DNA of 64,000 nt, from positions 1 through 64,000 of the forward strand of contig JADGPL010000008.1 of the NCBI GenBank assembly GCA_017882455.1, written 5' to 3'. A program made the translations under genes and the position numbers. The stretch comes from Solirubrobacteraceae bacterium. GTDB taxonomy: Bacteria > Actinomycetota > Thermoleophilia > Solirubrobacterales > Solirubrobacteraceae. Of this stretch, positions 9,108-16,463 are shown in pieces. The first letter of the stretch is position 1, and each line of letters begins with the position of its first letter. The notes below the pieces were generated by a model. That model was given only the letters and a program-made list of their open reading frames with translations, was not told where the DNA came from and did no database searches.

Positions 9108-10517
9108 CTACGCCCCTGCCCCCGCCGGAACCGCCCCGCCACCGCCTGGCTGCCAGGCGGGCGCGTGCGGCCCTCCGAGTGTCGGCACATCCGAGGGGTA
9201 GACCTCGTTGCCGTGGATCGCGTGATCGCCGATCTCCAGCTCCTCGTCGGAGAGACGAAGCGGCACGAAGATCCCGACCAGCTTCAGCAGGATGAACGTC
9301 ATCACGCCCGAGAAGACGATCACCCACGCACCGGCCTCGGCCTGCCAGCGCAACAGCGTCCAGCTGCCGTGGATCACGCCCTGTTTGCCGGGCAGGTTGC
9401 CCGCGCCGCCGCCAGCGCCGATGTACTCGATCACCTTGGCGTTGGCGAACACCCCGACCAGCAGACCGCCCACAAGGCCTGCAAGCCCGTGCGTATAGAT
9501 CACCCCCAGCGTGTCATCCACGCTTCGGAACACCGGCGCCCGACTGAGGAACCTGATGCCCATCCACACGAGCGTGGACGCGATGATGCCGACCGCGATC
9601 GCCGACCAGCCGGTGATGAAGCCGGCGGAGGGAGTGATCGCGACCAGCCCGGTGATCATTCCGTTGACCGAGCCGATCAGTGATGGCTTGTCCCGGAAGA
9701 TGTAGTCCCACGCGATCCACACGAGCATCGCCACCGCGGTGCAGACGTTCGTGTTGACCACCGCAGCCGAAGCGTTGGCGCCCGCGTAGTAGGAGTCTCC
9801 ACCGTTGAAGCCGTTCCAACCGAGCCACAGAAGCCCAGCTCCCGCCGCGACCATCAGCAGGTTGTTCGGAGCGTCTATCTCGCGATCTCGTTGCAGCCTC
9901 GGTCCGATCACCGCCGCCGCCACGAAGCCGGAGATGCCGGCCGCGAGATGGATGACGTACCCACCCGAGTAGTCCAGCGCGCCGTGGAAGGCGAAGTAGC
10001 CGCCACCCCACAGCAGGAAGGCGTTGACCGTGTAGACGAACGTGATCCACAGGAGCACGAACGGGATCCAGGCCTTGAAGTTGATTCGGCCCAGCACCGA
10101 TCCGAGCATCAGGATCGGCGTGATCCCGGCGAACACGAACTGGAAGTACACCAGCGAGGCCTCCGGGAAGTGGAACGGCGGTCCTTCCGTGATCGACGGG
10201 ATGATCGCCTGGCCCTCCTCGGCCCCCTGCGAGAGCACCGTGCCCGACTTGCCCCACATGCTGGCGAAGAAGCCGTGTCCGCTGCCTATCGGGCTGCCGA
10301 AGCCCATCTTGAACGCCCACAGCACCCAAGCAACCAGGACGAGGGAGAATGCAACGAAAGTGAGCATCATGCTGTTGACCGACCAGCGCTTCTGCATGAC
10401 GCCGCCGTACAGGACCGCAAGGCCCGGCAGGCTCATCAGCCCGACGAAGGTCGCAGCGGTCATCTGCCACGCGTTGTCACCTGCGTTAAGCCAACTTGGA
10501 TATGCCAGCCAGGACAT
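9108..10517 (-). CDS. amt: Ammonium transporter Amt
   Basis: A 469-residue polytopic ammonium channel. The family pattern is clear: AGDNAWQMTAATFVGLM then LPGLAVLYGG at the N-terminus, DYSGGYVIHLAAG with the conserved Asp and first pore His, WLGWNGFNGG, and YTHGLAGLVGG with the second pore His. ATG 10517 is chosen because MSWLAYPSWLNAGD begins the family N-terminus and GGAGG lies directly upstream. No PII (glnK) gene is adjacent, although amt and glnK are often paired. The C-terminal tail is Gly/Ala-rich. Confidence 0.95.
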   Translation of the reverse strand: MSWLAYPSWLNAGDNAWQMTAATFVGLMSLPGLAVLYGGVMQKRWSVNSMMLTFVAFSLVLVAWVLWAFKMGFGSPIGSGHGFFASMWGKSGTVLSQGAEEGQAIIPSITEGPPFHFPEASLVYFQFVFAGITPILMLGSVLGRINFKAWIPFVLLWITFVYTVNAFLLWGGGYFAFHGALDYSGGYVIHLAAGISGFVAAAVIGPRLQRDREIDAPNNLLMVAAGAGLLWLGWNGFNGGDSYYAGANASAAVVNTNVCTAVAMLVWIAWDYIFRDKPSLIGSVNGMITGLVAITPSAGFITGWSAIAVGIIASTLVWMGIRFLSRAPVFRSVDDTLGVIYTHGLAGLVGGLLVGVFANAKVIEYIGAGGGAGNLPGKQGVIHGSWTLLRWQAEAGAWVIVFSGVMTFILLKLVGIFVPLRLSDEELEIGDHAIHGNEVYPSDVPTLGGPHAPAWQPGGGGAVPAGAGA

Positions 10518-10691
10518 GGGCCTCCATTTCCTACGATCGGGAAGGTGGACGGCCACCCCGTGAGGGCGGTCGCCGCGCACCAATGACAGTCCGCGTATGA
10601 AATCCGCCATGCAGGAAGCGGGGTAGGGCCATCCTGGCCAACACTTGCGCCAGGGGTTTCGACATTTGTCTAGACGCTCAGCTGGGGACGC

Positions 10692-11009
10692 TCAGCTGGG
10701 CGGGCGATACGGGAAGCCCGCGCGCTCGCAGGCGGGCCGAAGCTGCTCGCCGAGATGGGGGAATCGCCCCGAGGCACAGATGCGCCTGGCCTGCGCCCCG
10801 CACCCGTGCAGCTCCGCGCCACCGAGAGTGCTGGCGAAGGTGACGCTGACGCAGTCCGCCCGCGCGGGCGAGCCGCTCGTGAGCGCATAGGCCCCGAGCC
10901 CGACGAGCGCCAGCACGAGGCAGCCGATGACCACCGCCACCGCGGTCTTCTCGCGTCGCCCCCAGCGCAGCGGTTCGGACAGCCGCCGAGACTGTTCCTG
11001 CATCACCAT
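10692..11009 (-). CDS. Small single-pass membrane protein
   Basis: A 105-residue protein with a short basic cytoplasmic N-terminus, one membrane segment (about 24-47) and an outside tail with four Cys (in ADCVSV, HGCGAQ, RRICAS, RPACERAG). Family not recognised. It starts 11 bp after msrB on the same strand and is probably co-transcribed. An extracytoplasmic Cys-bearing partner in an msr operon could be redox related, but this is a guess. The stop lies inside a perfect 14-bp tandem repeat (10673-10700). Confidence 0.6.
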   Translation of the reverse strand: MVMQEQSRRLSEPLRWGRREKTAVAVVIGCLVLALVGLGAYALTSGSPARADCVSVTFASTLGGAELHGCGAQARRICASGRFPHLGEQLRPACERAGFPYRPPS

Positions 11010-11020
11010 GCCTGCAGAGG

Positions 11021-11530
11021 CTACTGCGAAGCTGCGGGGGCGGCGTCGCCCGAGACCGTCTCAGGCGAGTCGGCCCCGTCGCCACCGGCCGAGCCCGACG
11101 GCGCGGCCGGCTGCGAGCCCGCAGGCGCGGCCGGCTCGAAGGCGAGCGCGGCCGAGTTGATGCAGTAGCGCTGGCCGTCCGGACCGGGCCCGTCGTCGAA
11201 GACGTGTCCCAGGTGCCCGCCGCAGGTGCGGCACAGCACCTCCGTGCGGCGCATGAAAAGGCTGTTGTCCGGACGCAGCTCGACCGCCTCGGCGACCGCC
11301 GGCTCGGTGAAGCTCGGCCAGCCCGTGCCCGAGTCGAACTTGGTGTCCGCGCTGAACAGGACCGCCGTGCAGGCCGCGCAGCGGTAGTCCCCGGAGTCCT
11401 TGTTGTAGACGTAGTCCCCCGTGAAGGGCGGCTCGGTTCCAGCCTTGCGCAAGACGTCGTATTGAGCCGGGGTGAGCTGCTCGCGCCACTCCTGCTCGGA
11501 CTTGAGCACCTTGGGCTCGTTCGCGGACAT
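11021..11530 (-). CDS. msrB: Peptide methionine (R)-S-oxide reductase MsrB
   Basis: A 169-residue reductase of R-form methionine sulfoxide. The zinc-binding pairs CAAC and CRTC, the motif GTGWPSF, the segment GGHLGHVFDDGP and the catalytic Cys in RYCINSAAL are all present. The core ends near residue 130; the last 40 residues are an Ala/Pro/Ser/Gly tail unusual for the family. ATG 11530 (MSANEPK) is preferred over TTG 11536. It is divergent from the MFS operon, with 161 bp between the starts. Confidence 0.95.
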   Translation of the reverse strand: MSANEPKVLKSEQEWREQLTPAQYDVLRKAGTEPPFTGDYVYNKDSGDYRCAACTAVLFSADTKFDSGTGWPSFTEPAVAEAVELRPDNSLFMRRTEVLCRTCGGHLGHVFDDGPGPDGQRYCINSAALAFEPAAPAGSQPAAPSGSAGGDGADSPETVSGDAAPAASQ

Positions 11531-11648
11531 GCACAAGTTCTAGCAGCGCGTCGCGATCCCCAGGAGCCGGGACCTCGGCGCTCTTCACGCCGCGCCGGCA
11601 GGCCGGGCGCAGGCCGGGCGCTCACTGCGAACGCTGCTATTTTCATCC

Positions 11649-11664
11649 TTACGTTCACGTCAGT
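11649..11664 (+). promoter_or_regulatory. Candidate MerR-type operator before the MFS operon
   Basis: The imperfect palindrome CTTACGTTCACGTCAG lies 28 bp before the first MFS start, just behind a TATTTT box. It resembles the TTACGT-N2-ACGTAA type of site described for some MerR regulators (LiuR type). The operon encodes a MerR protein as its second gene, so autoregulation is likely; this is inference. Confidence 0.45.
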
Positions 11665-11691
11665 TTCGAGCACCACGCACCTGGGAGCACG

Positions 11692-13281
11692 ATGAGCATC
11701 ACGGCCCGTACTCAGAGCACACCCGACGAGCGCTCCAGCGGACGCTTCGGGGTGGCCGCCGGACACGAGCACTACAAGTGGTGGGCGCTGTCATGCACGA
11801 GCCTGGGGATGCTGCTCGCGGCCACCAACTCCGGGACGCTGATCATCGCGCTGCCCGATCTCGAGCGCTCGCTGCACACGAGCCTGCTCGCGCTCGTGTG
11901 GGTGATCCTCGCCTACCTGATCGCCGCCACGGTGCTCGTGCTGATGGCCGGGCGCCTCAGCGATCTGTTCGGGCGAAAGCGCGCCTACGTGGGCGGCTTC
12001 ATCGTCTTTGCGCTGGCCTCGCTCGGCGCCGGCTTCTCCTCGGGCTCGACCGTCCTGATCGTCTGGCGGGTCCTGCAGGGGACCGGCTCGGCCTTCCTGT
12101 TCGCCAACGCGGCCGCGCTCGTCACCGACGCCTTCCCACGTGAGCAGCTCGGTCTCGCGATGGGCGCCAACACGATGGTCGCCGCGATCGGCCTGGTGCT
12201 CGGACCGGTCCTCGGCGGCGCCCTCGTGGCGATCTCCTGGCACTGGGTCTTCTGGTTCAACGTGCCCTTCGCCCTCGCCGGTGCCGCCTGGGGCGCGCTG
12301 GTCCTGCGCGAGCTCGCCAAACCGGACTCCGTTCGCGGCTATGACGTCCTCGGGACGAGCACCTTCGTGGTGGGCCTGACCGGGTTGGTGCTCGGCGTCT
12401 CCCGCGGCGGGCTGAGCGGCTGGAACGACTCGATCGTGATCGCCGGCCTGGCGGCGGCCGCCGTGCTGCTGCCCCTGTGGGTCCTGATCGAGCGCCGCTC
12501 ACGCGCCCCCATGCTCGATCTCGGCCTCTTCCGCAACCGCCTGTTCGCGGCTGCCAGCGCCGCCGCCTTCATCAACGGCCTCGCCCGCTTCGCGCTGATG
12601 TTCCTGTTCGTCTTCTACTACCAGGGCGCCCAGGGCAACTCGCCGATCACGGCCGGCATCAAGCTGATCCCGCTCGCCCTCGGCATGCTCATCGCCTCCC
12701 CCATCGCCGGCGTCTACGCGGACCGTCACGGCTCGCGCGCGCTGGCCGCCATCGGCATGCTCGTGAGCGCCGTCGGCCTCGCTGCCATGACGACGCTCCA
12801 GGTCCACACCGCCTACTGGCAGAGCGCGCTGTGGCTGCTGTTCGTGGGGGTCGGCTCGGGCATGTTCAACAGCCCCAACACCGCCGCGATGATGGGCGTC
12901 GTGCCCGCCCACCGGCGCGGGATCGCCGCCGGAGCGAGAACCCTGCTGCAGAACACCGGAGCCGTGCTGTCGATCGCCTTCGTGATGGCCGTCGTGACCT
13001 CGGCGGTCCCGCAGGCGACCCTCTTCGCGATCTTCTCGGGCGTGACCGCGGGCCTCTCCCCGGAGAAGCTGGCGCCGTTCATCGCCAACATGCACGTGGC
13101 CCTGTGGGTGCTCGCCGCCGTCTCCTTCCTGGGAATGTTCGTGTGCATGCTGCGTCCCGCCCATGTCCATGCCGGGGACGCCGCCGAGGAGCCCGAGCCG
13201 GGAGGCTCGAGCCCGCAGATTCGCGCGCACGCGCAGCGCAACGGCTCCACACCCGCCTCGATCCCCGCGAGCACGCGGTGA
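11692..13281 (+). CDS. MFS drug/H+ antiporter, 14-TM (DHA2/EmrB-QacA type)
   Basis: A 529-residue exporter of the major facilitator superfamily. Motif A (GRLSDLFGRKRAYVGG) follows the second helix and the hydrophobic pattern fits about 14 membrane segments. VLQGTGSAFLFANAAALVTDAFP and GLVLGPVLGGAL are DHA2-type motifs. The soluble C-terminal tail is Pro/Ser-rich. The stop overlaps the GTG start of the MerR gene (GTGA). Substrate unknown; the downstream hydrolase suggests a hydrophobic ester or aromatic compound (inference). Confidence 0.88.
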   Translation: MSITARTQSTPDERSSGRFGVAAGHEHYKWWALSCTSLGMLLAATNSGTLIIALPDLERSLHTSLLALVWVILAYLIAATVLVLMAGRLSDLFGRKRAYVGGFIVFALASLGAGFSSGSTVLIVWRVLQGTGSAFLFANAAALVTDAFPREQLGLAMGANTMVAAIGLVLGPVLGGALVAISWHWVFWFNVPFALAGAAWGALVLRELAKPDSVRGYDVLGTSTFVVGLTGLVLGVSRGGLSGWNDSIVIAGLAAAAVLLPLWVLIERRSRAPMLDLGLFRNRLFAAASAAAFINGLARFALMFLFVFYYQGAQGNSPITAGIKLIPLALGMLIASPIAGVYADRHGSRALAAIGMLVSAVGLAAMTTLQVHTAYWQSALWLLFVGVGSGMFNSPNTAAMMGVVPAHRRGIAAGARTLLQNTGAVLSIAFVMAVVTSAVPQATLFAIFSGVTAGLSPEKLAPFIANMHVALWVLAAVSFLGMFVCMLRPAHVHAGDAAEEPEPGGSSPQIRAHAQRNGSTPASIPASTR

Positions 13282-13802
13282 GCGCCCCCGCCCCCACCGG
13301 CTCCCCGACGCGCTCACGGCGCACCAAGCCCGACGGGGGCGACCCGCACGCGCAGAGCCTGCGCATAGGCGATGTCGCGCGCCTAGTGCAGACGACCCCG
13401 AGGACGATCCGCTACTACGAGGAGATCGGCCTGCTGCCCGAGGCGCCCGCACGCCCGTCCGGGCGTCACCGCCTCTACACGCCCGCGGAGGTCGAGCGGC
13501 TGCGCGAGGTCATGCGCCTGAAGAACCTGCTGGGCGTCTCGCTCGAGGAGCTGAAGACGCTGCTCACCGCCGAGGAGGCCCGCGCGGAGGTTCGCGCCCA
13601 GCTGAGTCGCGAGGACGTGGTGGGCGAGCGCCGCCTCGAGCTCCTGCACGAGGCCCTCGGCCACATCGATCGCCAGCTCGAGCTCGTACGCCACCGCGCC
13701 GCCGAGCTGACCAAGCTCGAGCACGAGCTGTGCGAGACGCGCAAGCGCGTGCGCCGCAAGATCCGCGAGTACCACGACGCAGAGGAGCGGGCAGCGAGAT
13801 GA
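13278..13802 (+). CDS. MerR family transcriptional regulator
   Basis: A 174-residue regulator. The winged-helix MerR head runs from about residue 34: LRIGDVARLVQTTPRTIRYYEEIGLLPEA, then RPSGRHRLYTPAEVERLR, followed by a long coiled-coil region (about 100-170) for dimerisation. There is no metal-binding Cys pattern, so it is more likely an organic-ligand or acyl-CoA sensor than a metal sensor. GTG 13278 overlaps the stop of the exporter, and its own stop overlaps the start of the next gene. It probably controls this four-gene operon through the palindrome at 11649-11664. Confidence 0.88.
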   Translation: MSAPAPTGSPTRSRRTKPDGGDPHAQSLRIGDVARLVQTTPRTIRYYEEIGLLPEAPARPSGRHRLYTPAEVERLREVMRLKNLLGVSLEELKTLLTAEEARAEVRAQLSREDVVGERRLELLHEALGHIDRQLELVRHRAAELTKLEHELCETRKRVRRKIREYHDAEERAAR

Positions 13803-14614
13803 CCAGAACCGAGGTCGAGCCGAGCCCCGAGGGCGTGCCGGGAGCGTTGAGCGACCCCACGAGCGTCCTCGCCGAAGAGCTCACCTACGCCGGCGCCGAC
13901 GGCGTCCAGGTCAACGGCTATCTCGCCCGTCCCGCCGCGTCCGAGGGGGCGCTGCCGGGGATGATCGTGATCCACGAGGCCGGCGGGTGCAACGATCACA
14001 TCCGCGACGTGAGCAACCGCTTCGCGGCCCTCGGCTATGTGACGCTCGGCGTCGATCTCTACACCCGCGAAGGCGGTCCTCCGCCGATGGACGACCTGCA
14101 GGCGATGATGGCGCGGCTGTTCTCGATGTCAGACGCGGTCGTGCTCGGAGACCTGGAGGGCGCGGCCGACCATCTGCGCTCGCGCGCAGACGTGAGCGGC
14201 AAGGTGGGCTGCATCGGCTTCTGCATGGGCGGGCGCTACACGCTGCTCCTCGCCACGGCCAGCGACCGCCTGGACGCGGCCGTGGACTGCTGGGGAGGCT
14301 TCATCGACCGCGCCACCCCCGACGAGCGCTCCACCCCCCCGCGCCCCACCCCTCCGCTCGAGCTCGCCGAGAAGCTGCACTGCCCGCTGCTCGCGGCCGT
14401 CGGCGCCGAGGACACCAATCCCTCGCCCGAGCTCGGCGCGCAGCTGCGCGAGCGCGCGCGGGCCAGCGGGCAGGAGGTCGAGGTCGACGTCTACGAGGAC
14501 GCCGGCCACGCCTTCTTCGCCGACTACCGCCCGACCTACCGCCCCGCCGCCGCCGCCAGGCTGTGGGAGCGGATCGTCCCGTTCCTGGCAGGTCACCTGC
14601 AAAGCGAGGCGTGA
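13799..14614 (+). CDS. Dienelactone hydrolase family protein
   Basis: A 271-residue alpha/beta hydrolase. The nucleophile elbow IGFCMGGRY has Cys where most hydrolases have Ser, as in true dienelactone hydrolases. The acid is in VGAEDTNPSPEL and the His in DAGHAFFADYRP. The family hydrolyses cyclic or unsaturated esters in aromatic degradation, but many members have other substrates. It is flanked on both sides by MFS exporters in the same overlapping operon (ATGA before, GTGA after), which suggests detoxification. Confidence 0.88.
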   Translation: MTRTEVEPSPEGVPGALSDPTSVLAEELTYAGADGVQVNGYLARPAASEGALPGMIVIHEAGGCNDHIRDVSNRFAALGYVTLGVDLYTREGGPPPMDDLQAMMARLFSMSDAVVLGDLEGAADHLRSRADVSGKVGCIGFCMGGRYTLLLATASDRLDAAVDCWGGFIDRATPDERSTPPRPTPPLELAEKLHCPLLAAVGAEDTNPSPELGAQLRERARASGQEVEVDVYEDAGHAFFADYRPTYRPAAAARLWERIVPFLAGHLQSEA

Positions 14615-16185
14615 GCGTGGAGAGCAAGTGGTGGACCCTGATCGCCGTCTCGGTGGCGATCTTCATGCTGCTCCTCGACATCACCGTGGTGAACGTGGCG
14701 CTGCCCGACATCCAGCGGGCGCTCCACTCCTCCTTCTCGGACCTGCAGTGGGTGGTCAACGCCTATGCCCTGACGCTCGCCGCCTTCCTGCTCACCTCGG
14801 GCGCGATCTCGGATCTGGTCGGGCGCAAGCGCGTGTTCATCGCCGGGCTGTTCGTGTTCACGGGCGCCTCGGCCGTGTGCGGCCTGTCGAGCTCTCCGCT
14901 GATGCTGAACCTCGCGCGCGCCGTGCAGGGCACCGGCGGCGCGATGATGTTCGCGACCTCCCTGGCGCTGATCGCCCAGGCCTTCCATGGCAGAGAGCGC
15001 GGCACCGCCTTCGGCGTCTTCGGCGCCGTCACCGGGGCGGCCGTCGCGGTGGGGCCGGTGCTCGGCGGGATCATCACCTCGGGGATCGGCTGGAAGTGGA
15101 TCTTCTTCGTCAACGTCCCGATCGGCGCAGCGGCCGTGTTCATCGCCTTCACCCAGGTCGCCGACTCGCGCGACCCGAACGCCACCGGCGTCGACTGGGC
15201 GGGCCTCGTGACCTTCTCGGGTTCCCTGTTCCTGCTCGTCTACGCGCTCGTGCAGGGCAACGAAAAGGGCTGGGGCTCGACCGAGATCCTCGCCTTCCTG
15301 ATCGCCTCGGTGGTTCTGCTGGTCGCGTTCGTGGCGGTCGAGCACCTGCAGGAGCGCCCGATGCTCGACCTGGCCCTCTTCCGTCGTCCGGCGTTCACCG
15401 GCGCGAACATCGTCGCCTTCGCCCTCTCCGGCTCGTTCTTCGCGATGTTCCTGTATCTGACCCTCTACCTCCAGGACGTGCTCGGCTACAGCCCGCTGCA
15501 GGCCGGCCTGCGCTTCCTGCCCACCACCCTGCTGTCCTTCGCCGTGGCGCCCGTGGCGGGCAGGCTGAGCGTGCGCGTGCCCGTGCGCCTGCTGCTCGGC
15601 TCGGGCCTCCTGCTGGTGGGCATCGGGCTGCTGGCGATGACCACGCTCGACGCCAGCTCTCACTGGACGGTGCTGATACCGGCCTTCGTGCTGGCCGGCG
15701 CCGGCGTCGGCCTGGTGAACCCGCCGCTGGCCTCGACCGCGATCGGCGTGGTCCCACACGAGCGCAGCGGCATGGCCTCGGGGATCAACTCGACCTTCCG
15801 CCAGGTCGGGATCGCCACCGGGATCGCCGGCCTGGGAGCGGTCTTCCAGCACAGCGTCACCCACGGCACGACCGCCGCCCTCGCCGCCAGCGGGCACGCA
15901 CGCGAGGTGCTCGCCGTCGCCCACGGCCAGCTGGGCACGCTGCTCGAGTCCGGCGAAGTCACGCGCATCGCCGGCTCGCTCTCCCCGGCGGCCAGCCGCG
16001 CCCTGGATCACTCCTACCGCGTCGGCTTCACCGGAGCCTTCACCACGATCGCGACCATCGCGGCGGTGCTCGCCCTCACCGGCGCCGCGCTCGCGTTCCT
16101 GCTCGTGCACAGCCGCGACTTCGTCGGCTCAGGTCTCTCCACCTCCGCGCCGGAGACCGGGCCGGTCGGCGTGGCCGCAGGTTGA
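14611..16185 (+). CDS. MFS drug/H+ antiporter, 14-TM (second in operon)
   Basis: A 524-residue DHA2-type exporter, paralogous in type to the first gene of the operon. It carries LLDITVVNVALPDIQ in helix 1 (a DHA2 motif), SDLVGRKRVFIAG as motif A and AVQGTGGAMMFATSLALI. GTG 14611 overlaps the hydrolase stop; GTG 14617 is an alternative start. Two exporters of one subfamily in one operon could serve different substrates or form a redundant pair. Confidence 0.88.
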   Translation: MSVESKWWTLIAVSVAIFMLLLDITVVNVALPDIQRALHSSFSDLQWVVNAYALTLAAFLLTSGAISDLVGRKRVFIAGLFVFTGASAVCGLSSSPLMLNLARAVQGTGGAMMFATSLALIAQAFHGRERGTAFGVFGAVTGAAVAVGPVLGGIITSGIGWKWIFFVNVPIGAAAVFIAFTQVADSRDPNATGVDWAGLVTFSGSLFLLVYALVQGNEKGWGSTEILAFLIASVVLLVAFVAVEHLQERPMLDLALFRRPAFTGANIVAFALSGSFFAMFLYLTLYLQDVLGYSPLQAGLRFLPTTLLSFAVAPVAGRLSVRVPVRLLLGSGLLLVGIGLLAMTTLDASSHWTVLIPAFVLAGAGVGLVNPPLASTAIGVVPHERSGMASGINSTFRQVGIATGIAGLGAVFQHSVTHGTTAALAASGHAREVLAVAHGQLGTLLESGEVTRIAGSLSPAASRALDHSYRVGFTGAFTTIATIAAVLALTGAALAFLLVHSRDFVGSGLSTSAPETGPVGVAAG

Positions 16186-16191
16186 CGGCGC

Positions 16192-16392
16192 TCAGGGCTC
16201 GCGCGGCTCGTATCCGGGACAGGCGAGCACGGGCAGGCGCGGGTAGCGCGGATAGGCTGGGTCCTCACGCGAGAGCCCGCAGAGAGAGAAGCTCGACCCT
16301 CGGGTGTTGCGCACCTCCTGCTGGTGCACGCAGGCGCCGCACAGTCCGGCTCGCCCGCCTGGTCTCGGGGCGGGGACGGATGGTTCGGACAC
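16192..16392 (-). CDS. Small four-Cys (zinc-ribbon-like) conserved protein
   Basis: A 66-residue protein read from GTG 16392. Cys are arranged C-x2-C-x16-C-x19-C: CGACVH, SFSLC and LACPGYEP, with a Pro/Tyr-rich PRYPRLPVL between the last two. This looks like a small metal-binding fold; I recall similar short actinobacterial hypotheticals but cannot name a family. The GTG start is chosen because the upstream extension overlaps the promoter region of the divergent ABC exporter. Function unknown. Confidence 0.6.
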   Translation of the reverse strand: MSEPSVPAPRPGGRAGLCGACVHQQEVRNTRGSSFSLCGLSREDPAYPRYPRLPVLACPGYEPREP

Positions 16393-16463
16393 GAGACCAA
16401 GCTTAGGAGCGCCGCGCCCGCCGCGGGGCACATGCTCATGCGATAATCGTTGACCGCACAACT

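Noticed and set aside
10678-11772. Long minus frame through the msrB region
   Set aside because: Arg/Ser-rich frame-shifted reading of msrB and the small membrane gene; the correct frames have conserved motifs.
14593-16110. 505-codon open frame on - opposite the second MFS gene
   Set aside because: Glu/Gln/His/Arg-rich shadow; similar shadows lie opposite the ABC genes (16524-18233, 18521-20176) and the second APC gene (59403-61193).
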